From positions 509,496,566-509,560,565 of the forward strand of contig CM040121.1 in NCBI GenBank assembly GCA_022559845.1: 64,000 nt of DNA, given 5' to 3'. A program made the translations under genes and the position numbers. Positions 1 through 9,464 of the stretch are shown one piece after another. Each line of letters begins with the position of its first letter. Within the stretch, counting starts at the first letter, position 1. Under the pieces are notes generated by a model. The model had not been told where the DNA came from and did no database searches. It saw only the letters and a list, made by a program, of their open reading frames with translations. The stretch is from Amorphophallus konjac (taxonomy: Eukaryota; Streptophyta; Magnoliopsida; Alismatales; Araceae).

Positions 1-761
1 AGGACAGTCATAAAACAACATTTAGAACTCATGAAGGCCATTATGAGTTCTTGGTCATGTCGTTTGATCTCTCTAATGTTCCATCAACTTTCCAACATGT
101 TTTGAATGATATATTTCGACAATTTATGAGGAAGTTTGCGCTAGTCTTTTTCGATGACATTTTGGTGTACAGTCAGGATTGGGACTCTCATTTGATGTAC
201 ATCTCAAGGAAGTTTTACAAATTTTATCTGATAATCACTTGCATGCAAAACTGTCTAAAGTGTTATTTTGGAGTGACTAGAATTAATTATTTGAGACATA
301 TTATCTCTGCACATGGAGTTTCTATGGATGAGTCCAAGACTAAGGCTATCACCTCTCGGCCTCGACCAAAGTCTGTCCGAGCACTTAGAGGGTTCTTGGG
401 GCTGACTGGCTACTACAGAAAATTTATCAAAAACTATGGGACCATAGCTGCTCCGTTAACTCAACTCCTAGAGAAATACAATTTTGAATGGACTCCTCTA
501 GCTGATCAGGCATTTAAGCCGTTAAAGCATGCTTTATCCACGGCCCCAGTTCTGGCTCTCTTGGACCATAAAGTAGAATTTGTGGTGGAGTGTGATGCTA
601 GTGGAGTAGGCATGGGAGCTTTGTTAATGCAGAAAGGTAGACCAGTGGCTTACTTGAGTAAAGCATTTAATGCACACCAACTAGGTCTTTCTACATATGA
701 AAAAAGAGATGGAGGCTGTAATCATTGCTACTCAGAAATGGCGCCCATACCTTATGGCTAG
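1..761 (+). pseudogene. RT C-terminal part and RNase H N-terminal half (gypsy pol fragment)
   Basis: The reading frame runs in from the left edge. The RT active-site box FFDDILVYS lies near 150-175. A degenerate upstream motif, FDLSNVPSTFQ, stands where FGLTNAPATFQ is usual. The thumb and connection follow, with LRGFLGLTGYYRKFI at about 388-432. RNase H begins near 570 with VECDASGVGMGALL, which supplies the first catalytic aspartate. The frame is lost near 700, after STYEK, and coding continues in another frame in the next entry. Nothing suggests cellular function. Confidence 0.88.
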
Positions 762-1413
762 ACAATTTGTTATCAGGACCGACCATCAGAGTTTGAAGTT
801 CTTGTTAAATCAGCAGGTTCACACATCTGCTCAGCAAATGTGGTTGGTTAAACTTCTAGGATATGATTTTAAATTGGAATATACGTCGGGGCATAGCAAC
901 AAGGCTACAGATGCACTTTCCAAGGAGTTTGAAAATAACTCAGAGGTTACTTGCTTTGCTATGTCCATGCTCATTCTGTCCTGGGTGGATGATATTAGAT
1001 CTGCCTATCAGTCTGATCCAATATTGCAGTCTTTATTTTCCAAGTGGAATGGAGGAGAATTGGACCCCGCGAAGTATTCTTACGAGGGGGGACTCCTTTA
1101 TTATAAGGACAGAATATATTTACACAAATCATTTCCTCTTATTCCTAATCTACTACAAGCTCACCATGATGCTCCGGAAGGGGGCCACTCAGGATATCAT
1201 AAGACTGTTCACAGACTTAAAAGAAGTTCCTACTGGCCAGGACTACAGTCTTCTGTCAAAGATTACATTAGAAATTGTGATGCATGTCAACGGACAAAGG
1301 TCCTCCATCAGCATCCGCTGGGCTTATTGCAGCCTTTAACTATTCCTGAACAGATCTGGACTCTTGTGAATATGGATTTCATTGAATGCTTGCCAATTTC
1401 TATGCATAAATAA
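697..1413 (+). pseudogene. RNase H C-terminal half and integrase zinc-binding domain
   Basis: This continues the pol fragment after a frameshift near 700. The RNase H remainder includes FVIRTDHQSLKFLL and ATDALSKE. A linker follows, then the integrase H2C2 zinc-binding region at about 1160-1300, with HHDAPEGGHSGYHK and CDACQRTK. The integrase core starts near 1370 with NMDFIE, which holds its first catalytic Asp. A TAA stop at 1411-1413 interrupts the core, and the same frame resumes at once downstream. Confidence 0.87.
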
Positions 1414-1422
1414 ATTATTTTA

Positions 1423-2430
1423 GTGGTGGTCGATCGTTTATCTAAGTATGCTCACTTTATACCACTTAAGCACCCATATACAACAGCTCAGGTTGCTCAA
1501 GAATTTATGGCACAGGTTGTTAAACTCCATGGCCTTCCTCATGTCATTGTTTCTGATAGGGATGTAGCTTTTACAAGTAAGTTTTGGCAAAAGCTCTTCA
1601 AGTTACAGGGGGTACAATTGCATATGAGCTCAGCTTACCATCCTCAAACGGATGGCCAAGCTGAAATTTTAAACAAGTGCTTGGAGAATTACCTAAGGTG
1701 CTATTGCTTCCAGCAACATCATAACTGGCTGCAGTGGCTTCCCTGGACTGAGTTTTCGTATAACACATCCATGCATTCTGCTACAGGGTTCACTCCATTC
1801 GAAGTTGTCTACGGCATCAAACCCCCCTCACTACTCTCCTATGTGCTCGGGACTTCCAAGGTTCAGGCAGTTGATGACTCTCTTATCAGTAGGGACCAAA
1901 TTCTGAAGGAATTGAAGCTTCACCTTTCCAAAGCTCAAAGCAGAATGAAAAGGCTTGCTGATAAAAATAGGACTGACAAGGAGTTTGCTATAGGAGAATG
2001 GGTTTATCTTAAATTGCAACCCTTTCGGCAACACTCAACTGTTAAGAGATATAACAACAAGTTGAGTGCAAAATATTTTGGCCCTTTCAAGATTTTGCAA
2101 CGAATTGGTGCTGTGGGTTGCAGGCTAGAGTTGCCTTCCACTTCAAAAATCCACCCTGTATTTCATGTTTCATAGCTAAAGCGCAAGCATGGTGATGGGC
2201 AAGTCATTACATTGCCGCTGCCAGACCATTTCCATCCCACGGCCAGCCAACCAATTGCGCTATTGGGGCGTCGGATGGTTAAAAGGAACGATCAAGTAGC
2301 TGTTCAAATCTTTGATACAGTGGGCAGGATAGTCCAAGGAAGATGCAACTTGGGAAGATTATTATGACTTCCGGAGTAAGCTCCCTACATTCGACCTTGA
2401 GGACAAAGTCGCTCTCGAAGAGGGGAGGAA
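1423..2430 (+). pseudogene. Integrase core, C-terminal domain and chromodomain remnant
   Basis: This is in the same frame as the preceding segment. The second catalytic Asp is in VSDRDVAF and the Glu in TDGQAEILN, so the DDE triad is recognisable across the stop at 1411. The [10 protein letters not shown] and HPVFHVS motifs mark the integrase C-terminus. A TAG at 2173-2175 stands where chromoviruses usually have Gln, probably CAG to TAG. Beyond it, in shifted frames, lies a chromodomain-like tail ending in DATWEDYYDF and LEDKVALEEG just before the LTR. In chromoviruses this tail recognises chromatin for targeted integration. Here it is non-functional. Confidence 0.87.
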
Positions 2431-2431
2431 T
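2420..2431 (+). other. Polypurine tract
   Basis: The run gaggggaggaat lies directly before the TG that starts the LTR. It is the expected primer for plus-strand DNA synthesis, and it overlaps the end of the chromodomain reading frame, as in Reina-type elements. Confidence 0.7.
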
Positions 2432-2946
2432 TGTAGCAGCGAACCGGGTTCAACTGGTTAATAGAGGGTCGAAGGGAGCTAACGGCCAATAACGGTGGCA
2501 ACCTGAGTAGTTAAACCCATTGGATTTCTTATTATTCTGTTAAAAAGTTATTTTGGTTTTTGTTAAGAATTAGTTGGGATTGTTAGCTGTTGGGGAGACT
2601 GGCCGAACAATACTGTGGCCCAGCTCCTGTAGTGTAAGTCTAGCTATAAATAGTCAATAGAATCTGCGGAGATGGCATAATTCGGAATGCCAAACCGGTT
2701 CTCCCGTCTGCTAGTTCTTAGTTCCCATTAGTTCTTTCTGCGTCCATCCCCTCCTCTTCCAGAAAACTGTGATAGTTCTTGGCTATTCCCAGATGGAGTC
2801 ATCTTCTAAATTCTGGGGAGAAGAATCTGCTCCAGCAATCGTTGGAGTGGCGGATTGGGATCTAGCAGACACCTGTTCTAGCTCGGTGGATGATCTGCAG
2901 AGTGGAGCTCAGGTGTTCGGTCTTATGCACCTAAGGAGCCGTAACA
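2432..2946 (+). repeat. 3' LTR of the Reina-like chromovirus
   Basis: It starts TGTAGCAGC immediately after the polypurine tract and contains a TATA box. The right edge is set at GTAACA by the TG...CA rule. It could be two bases further right, since no second LTR is present for alignment. The length is about 515 bp. A short open frame at 2769-2972 lies inside it and is treated as chance. Confidence 0.65.
2645..2653 (+). promoter_or_regulatory. LTR TATA box
   Basis: TATAAATAG lies about 210 bp into the LTR, a good match to plant pol II promoters of retroelements. Confidence 0.6.
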
Positions 2947-2948
2947 CA

Positions 2949-3913
2949 TTGCCCAATGTCATATATGTATAAATAAACATCTCATTAACTAGATGACCTT
3001 TCATAATTTGTCAGGTTTTTGTCCATCAATTAAATCGGTCATCAACCTATGTCTATCTTTTCATAGGCGCATCATTCTGGGCTTCATCTTCATCAAAATT
3101 GAGTCGGATGGCTAAGACCAACAAATACCCTTTTCTAAAAATTGAACTTTGTTTACAAAAGTTCTTAAAAGTCATGGTATTATGAGTAACCTCCCTAAAA
3201 AAGGTGTCCTTGGGTAGGGCCTAGATGTTATCCGGCAATTTTTAAAGGGTAATACTCGCTGCAAGCCAATATTTGTAGTTTTGTTGGAAATCATACTTGC
3301 AGCAAGTATTTCTGGTGTAATTCCTGAGAATTTATATGTGATCGAGGGACTGGGTCAAAAAAGCCCAGACAATTCTAAGTCAAGCCCCTCTAGACTTGGC
3401 AAAACCTAATCCAATTCATTGACTTGACCCACCTCTACCCTTAAAAGAGTAGATAAGGATCACAACTTTTGATAGGTAGGTCAATTTCGGGTCGGTCATT
3501 CTGACCTGTACATTCCTTTGGGTTGGGTTAGGATCATCAAGTTTGACCTAGACATATCCCAACCTGACCTGACCTATATTTTTTGAACCTAACCCGTTTT
3601 GACCCACCTTGAATTAGATCAAGTATGGATCATGATGCTCTGACTTAAAGCCAAGTTAGATCGAGTTATGATTAAGTAAAATTCATTGTCGATACAACCT
3701 AACCTATTGCCACCTCTAAGCCCCTCCATCTAGGCAACTAGGGGTTCTAAACAGTGTCACACCCTGAGTGCTCTAAGGAGGATTGGAGCCAGGGTGTTCA
3801 GGAGAGATTGAACACTTAGGATAGAGTTTGTGGAAATTGTTTTAGGTATAAGAGTAGTATGTACTACTAGATCAATGCGAATGGGGCTTGAATGCCTGAG
3901 TTCGGTCATTCTC
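2949..3913. other. Intergenic or degraded sequence, nothing recognised
   Basis: No coding frame longer than about 60 codons and no known element is seen. Between about 3460 and 3720 the sequence is rich in degenerate gacc/acct words (gacctgacc, gacccacc), resembling eroded terminal repeats of DNA transposons. This is too weak to classify. Confidence 0.4.
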
Positions 3914-3916
3914 TTA

Positions 3917-4850
3917 GGCTGCATTTGGAAACCAAGGTGGGAATGGATTTAGGGTCTTCCAATCATTGGAAAGTCCCGACAAGGTTTAAGTCCTTCCAAA
4001 CAAACCAAACTCGCTTAGGCTTTTGTGCGTCACCGACTTCCTACAAAGGAGAGAGACAGAGAGAAATAAATTGACACTCTTTCCTTACTAGAAGTAGGTC
4101 GGGATGAGCTTCAGGGAAGGGATGGTGCTTTTGAAAACCCCATTACCATTTACAAAATTTCACATCATTTCAAGTACATTTCACGTAAATGGGCAAGCGG
4201 AGAAAGAGTAAAGTAAAAGAGAAATGTGGGCATGGTAATGTGTGTACCTTGCATTTCACGTGTTTACCTTCATTTTTCAGAGTTTTTTGAGTGGGGTATA
4301 GAGAGAGGAAGAGAGAGAATATTTTTAAAATATATTTAAAATATTTTTATTAAAATATTTTATTTTAATAATAATAATTAACATAAGAATAATTTCAATA
4401 AAGTTCATTACAACTCTCATTTTTATTTTAAAAATTTCATATGATCTGATATACCAAACCAATCTCTAATGAACACATACCCTATGCACTCTTTACATGC
4501 TATTTTATACTTATTTTTTAATTATTTTTACTAGATTCTACTAATTATTTATATCATAATTATCATAATATTATCCTCAAAAGGAATCATTAAAGCTCCT
4601 AATCAAAATTTAAAAGTGAACAGATATACTTATTGTGACGTTAATCTTCTGACTGTCTGTGGCATTTTCAAAACACTCATTTTCAAGAGCCGGCCCATGG
4701 AATTGGGAGGTGTTTGCAATGCCAAATAAGGCAAAGGCACTACTGAACCTGGGCAACAGCTCTTGACAGAAGTTCACCTTCGTTAATGAAGGTACGGGTG
4801 ATGTGCTTCTCAAATTTTCTTTTTCGTTTGAAGCTTTTCCAAATGCGGCC
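3917..4850. mobile_element. Tourist-like MITE (PIF/Harbinger type)
   Basis: The left end reads GGCTGCATTTGGAAA and the right end reads TTTCCAAATGCGGCC. They form a 15-bp terminal inverted repeat with one mismatch. Each end is flanked by TTA (3914-3916 and 4851-4853), the 3-bp target duplication of PIF/Harbinger elements. The ends resemble the GGSCTGTTTGG-type termini of that superfamily. The interior is AT-rich (notably 4320-4580) and has no transposase, so the element is non-autonomous. At 934 bp it is long for a MITE. Confidence 0.65.
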
Positions 4851-4984
4851 TTAAGAGGAGGCTAGGTTGCGCCAACTTTATAGAATGGACTAGGCTCAAG
4901 CCTCGATAAACATGGGTTGGGTCTAACATGCCTTTGGGATAGCCTCGCCTAAAGATACCCTATAGATGAAAGGAAAAGATAGTG

Positions 4985-6306
4985 TCATGAAACCCGGCAT
5001 GACTTGGTCGGTCTGACCGGTTAACCTGCGATCCGATCTCAAAATCAGGTTGAAACTTTATCTTGACCGGTCAAGACCTAAAATCCAGTCAAATCTGGTT
5101 AATCCGACTCAACCCTGTTAATCCGGCCAACCCAGTAAAATTGATGTGACGTAATCGGGTTCAAGAACTATTCCATATTTTCTAGATTTCTATCATTAGG
5201 TTAGGTTTTAATTTAGTATGTAAATAAATATGAAAGATAATGAGTCATCTTTGAAATTACAACTTTTATGATCTTAACATTTAATGGTATTAACATAAAT
5301 TTTGGAATTTGAAAAGATCTTGATTCTAAATTTCTTTTTCCCTACGTGAAGAAATAAACAAAGAAAACCTAGCCAAGAGTCTAAGGCTAAACTAAGTGAA
5401 CTCTCATTGTGACGCCGTCCCATGGGGCAACCTATAAGCGACAAAGGAGAAAGGAAAACCATAGAGTGCATAAAAGAAAGTGTCTTTCATATTTCAAGTT
5501 ACTACTCAAGGTATATTAAAATTTTATAGGTACGTACTAATGATTTGAGTAGTTCTAGTCTTACAGGTTATGGGTCAACCCGAACAGTTAAATTATTGAT
5601 CCGTGACTCACTAGCCTATCCGAGTCAAGATACGGGTCAAGGATAACATACTCATGATTACTTATTCCCAATGTTATAAAACTCGACCCAAACTTTGACC
5701 CAGATAGGCTAGTTTGGGTTGACCCGTGACTCGTTAGACTAGAACTACTCACATCAATATTATGTACTTATAAAATTTTAATATACCTTAAGTAGTAATT
5801 GAAATATGAAATATACTTTCTTTTCTGCACTCTATGGTTTTCCTTTCTCGTTTGCGATTTATAGGTTGTCCCATGGGATGACGTCACGACGAGAGTTCAC
5901 TAAGGTTAGTCTTAGACTCTTAGGTTTTCTTTATTTATTTCTTCGTGTGGGGAAAAATATATTTAGAATCAAGATCTTTTCAACTTCCAAAATTTGTGTT
6001 AATACCATTAAATGTTAAGATCGTAAAGGTTATAATTTCGAAGATGAGTACTCCTCTTTCATATTTATTTACATGTTAAATTAAAACCTAACCTAATGAT
6101 AGAAACTTAGAAAATATGAAATAGGTCTCGAACTCGGGTAGGTCACATTGATTTTACTGGGTTGGTCGGGTTAACCAAGTTGAGTTAGGTTAATCGAGTT
6201 TGGTAGGATTTTAGGTCTTGACCGGTCTAGGTAGAGTTTCAACCCGATTTTGAGACAGGGTCACTGGTTAACCAGTCGGACCGACAAGGTCGGGCCGGGT
6301 TTTAAA
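4985..6306. mobile_element. Foldback transposon, palindrome with arms of about 650 bp
   Basis: The left arm (about 4985-5640) and right arm (about 5650-6306) are imperfect reverse complements over almost their full length. The outer ends share aaacccgg, followed by matching ggttaacc and ggttgaaac blocks. Inner landmarks also mirror, such as the blocks around tctatggttttcctt and agtagttctagtc. The sequence atagtg flanks both sides (4979-4984 and 6307-6312) as a likely target duplication. Mirror-image short frames at 5274-5471 (minus) and 5806-6018 (plus) follow from the symmetry and are not genes. No transposase is present. The superfamily is uncertain; it could be Mutator-like or another TIR group. 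Confidence 0.8.
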
Positions 6307-6312
6307 ATAGTG

Positions 6313-6822
6313 CTTATTCCGATGTCACTCGAAAGATGTACATGTACATTAGGCTATCAAGATAGGCCTTCATGATATTCAACAAGAAAATTTGTGATGT
6401 TGTTTATTTATAATTATATATTTAAATAAATTTATAATTATATAAATAAAACTTTATTTAAATTATTATTTTTTTAAAAAATATCTAAAGAATGTCCATA
6501 TCATTGTGCTTCCTTTTTTTGGACAACTGAGTAAGCTGGTCAAATATTTACAAATCCTTCACAATAGATATAGTTTATTATGAGCATCCTCGACTATTTT
6601 CTTTTCCTAAATAAGGATTTTCTCCCAATGCTAGAATTATTCCATTTCATTCTGACAACTATTCCAGGCTTAAGCATTCCTCCACGAACATAGGACATAA
6701 AACCCCCTCAAGGCATGCGACAAATATCTCCTTTGGCGCAATTGTGAAAGGTGATATTTGAATATCTAAATCTCCATAAGAATGTTTTAAGCTACACTTT
6801 GTTGGTCACTTTTCTTAATTAG
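6313..6822. other. AT-rich intergenic sequence, nothing recognised
   Basis: This is the flank between the foldback element and the copia LTR. It has no coding potential, and poly-A/T runs lie at 6410-6480. Confidence 0.4.
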
Positions 6823-7084
6823 TGTTGTGACCTCTTAGGTCAATTTTGACGATAACAAAACCCTTAGCCAATGTTCTCTAACAGGTAACTTAAGCGTACT
6901 CAGGCTATGGGTTGATAGAATGAAGAGTGTGTGAAAGATTGTTAAATTTCAATGCCAAATCATGTGATTCTTGTATTGACCTCTTCAACAATGTGATAGT
7001 ATTCATTGACCCCTTTCAAACAAGCCCAAGATCAAGCTGATTGGATTTTCCTATGAGAAGTTATGAAGGCTTAAAAATCATAAA

Positions 7085-7310
7085 ATAGTCAATGTCCAGA
7101 TTGGTGTCAAACACCCTGAGAAGAACTATTATCCAGGAAGTAGAAAAAAGTTGGTGTCTAGGTTGCTATCAAACACACTAAGAAGAACAATTTTCCGACA
7201 AGTTTCAGGAAGTTTTAGATAGTCAATGTTTGAGTTGGTGTTAGACACCCTGAGAAGAACCATTTTTCAGAAGGCACAAATTGATTTGGTGTTGCAATTT
7301 GGTGTTGACA
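7085..7310 (+). repeat. Degenerate tandem repeat in copia LTR (about 3 units)
   Basis: A unit of roughly 60-75 bp recurs about three times. It contains TTGGTGTC..ACACCCTGAGAAGAAC, with half-units at 7270-7310. The pair ggtgt/acacc gives each unit a small inverted repeat. The copies differ at many sites. Confidence 0.6.
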
Positions 7311-7689
7311 TCAAAAGCAACACCAGCATGTCTATCTTGTGCGAACTTGTTGTTTTGTGCTCGATTTCTTTATGAATTGAATGAAGATAGTCGTGGAAGG
7401 TTGTTACTTATATATTGAAGGGTTCTACAGCATCTAATGGGCTAAAGGCACCCTGTATTGCATCAAACCCTATCGATTTCTCACCATCTTAGAGAAGGAT
7501 CTACCTCACCCCAAGGAGTCTTCTGGCACCATCTCTTGCAAGAACGACTTGTGAACCTTGCTGCACGTCTCCTCCAAAATTTGTGATCAAGAAACATTTT
7601 TTTTCATTATATTTATATTTTAATAGATTGGGTTTCTTGTATTCTTCATTGGAAACTTCCTCCAAGAGGAAGAGATTTATGCATAGTGT

Positions 7690-7835
7690 TCAACCCTATG
7701 TTGAAAGGTGAGGTAGCATCTTTGTGTCTAGCACTGAGGGGTGAGCCAACACCCCTGTATCTAGCATAGAGAGGTGAGTTTCCACCTTGATATCAAGCGA
7801 TGTGTGAGGTGAGTTAGCACCTTGATGTCTAATAG
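7690..7835 (+). repeat. Tandem repeat of about 45 bp in copia LTR (about 4 units)
   Basis: The phrase GAGGTGAGNNAGCACC..GTGTCTAGCA recurs four times (near 7707, 7736, 7774 and 7814) with substitutions. It lies in the distal half of the LTR. Confidence 0.6.
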
Positions 7836-8080
7836 TTTATAGTGAAACGCCTAAGTTGTTCTTGTAGAGTGGACGTAGGTCAGTAAGAAGTTTCACTGGA
7901 CCACTATAAAAATCATTTAGCTCCTTATATGATTGCCTCCTTGTTTCCTTCCTTCATTTTTATGTGCACTTGTGCATTTTAATGGCATGATTGTGTGATT
8001 GGCTTTAGTTTGAAGCAATTTAATTTCATATCCATTTTACCTCCTCTCTTGGGTTGGCCTAGCTGCGATATCCAACAAGT

Positions 8081-8092
8081 GGTATTAGAGCT
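8081..8092 (+). other. Primer-binding site, initiator-Met tRNA
   Basis: TGGTATTAGAGC matches the canonical plant TGGTATCAGAGC at 11 of 12 positions and lies two bases after the LTR end. Confidence 0.85.
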
Positions 8093-8130
8093 TGGTCTCT
8101 TGAGCAAGATCTAACTACCTAAGAAGATCC

Positions 8131-9464
8131 ATGTCACATCCTAGAGCATCTTTTCTCTTTGGTGAGGGTCAATCCACTCATAGACCAATACTTTTCAATG
8201 GTTCAAATTATAGACATTAGAATAATTAGTTGAAATGATCATTATATATGCAACCTATGTTCTATGAAATGTGGTTGGTTGTTAAGGGGACCCTATGAGC
8301 TGGAAGGGAAATAGGAAGATTAGAAGGATGATGATTTCTGAAAATTTTCTTTGAATGCTAAAGCAATTAATATTTTGCATTGTGTTGTTGATGCTAATGG
8401 CTATAATTGAATTTCCATGTGTGAGACAACAAAGGAAATATGCGAAAAGCTGCAAATTACATATGAGGGAATTGAACGTCTTAAGTGAAGGAGATGAAGA
8501 TCAACCTTCTTATGCACAAATATGAGTTATTCAAGATGAGCTTGGAGGAGTCCATGCATCGATGAGATGTTTACCCACTTTGGTGACATAGTGAATGATA
8601 TGAAATCCTTAGATAAGATCTACTCTAACCCTGACATTGGGTGCAAAATACTTTGTTCCTTGCCATCCTTTTAAAGTACAAAAGTCACAACAATTGAAGA
8701 AGACAAGAATTTGCCCGGTTTATTACTTGATGAACTAATGAGTTCTCTCATGACATATGAGATAAACATGATAATAATTAATGTAGGATGAAGAATCCAA
8801 GACGAAGAAGAGCATGATACTTAAGGCTGCCTCATCTTTCTCAAACTTAAGTGATGAAAATGAGTAAGATGAGATCGAGAAGGACAAGATCAACTTGTTA
8901 GCAAAACAAATGAAATACATCAGACGCAAGGGGTTCAATGGCTCAAGGAACAAGAACTACAAGAGAGCACCCTGAGGGACGGTTCTAAAGAACCTGAGAT
9001 TACTTGTTATGAATGCAAAAAGACTGGTCACATGATCAGGAGTGAATGTCCTGAATTGAAAAGGAAGTTGAAGAAAGATAAGGATCATGGAAAGAAGAAG
9101 AAGGCAATGATTGTTGCTTGGAGTGACAAGAACATTTCTTTCTCTAGTGGAGAAGACAGTGATGCCGTGACAAATCTTTATTTCATGGCCAAAGACCTTG
9201 ATGAGGAGGTAGCCTTTGAAATTTGCTCCATTCCCATTGAAAAACTTCAATATGCACATGGTGAGATGTACTCTAGAAACAAAAAATTAAAATTTGAAAA
9301 TAAGACCTTAAAAAAGAATTACTTGCCGTGCATGATGACTTGATTGTAGAAGATTAATTGAACTCCATGCAACTTGAAAATGAGAATCTAAAAAATGAGA
9401 ATACATTATTGAAAACTGAGCTTGAATTGGCCAATCTAAAATTTCTTGTTTGAAAGATAAGACT
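8131..9464 (+). pseudogene. Copia gag (SIRE type), N-terminal part
   Basis: The likely start is the ATG at 8131, opening with ASFLFGEGQSTHRPILFNG, typical of SIRE gag. Several stops follow. A gag core remnant (CETTKEICEKLQITYEG) lies near 8422-8470. A zinc knuckle, CYECKKTGHMIRSEC, lies near 9010-9050; it has five residues between His and the last Cys instead of four. A lysine-rich stretch and a coiled-coil segment follow (open frame 9032-9343). The gene is cut at 9464 by a solo LTR and resumes at 12411. Confidence 0.8.

Larger units (their letters stand above)
1..2948 (+). mobile_element. Ty3/gypsy chromovirus (Reina-like), 3' portion
   Basis: This is the right-hand part of an LTR retrotransposon whose 5' end lies outside the window. 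In order it holds the end of reverse transcriptase, RNase H, the integrase zinc-binding region, the integrase core, a chromodomain tail, a polypurine tract and one LTR. The Reina-like placement rests on the VFFDDILVYS form of the RT box, the HPVFHVS integrase end and a chromodomain ending in a WEDYYDF-type motif. At least one frameshift and two stops interrupt pol, so the copy is dead. The target-site duplication cannot be tested because the left end is missing. Confidence 0.9.
6823..8078 (+). repeat. 5' LTR of the SIRE-like copia element
   Basis: It runs from TGTTGTGACC to ATATCCAACA, giving 5-bp terminal inverted repeats (TGTTG/CAACA), and is followed two bases later by a primer-binding site. 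The length is 1256 bp. A TATA-like word (TTATATATTG) lies near 7408. It contains two blocks of short tandem repeats, listed separately. Confidence 0.8.
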
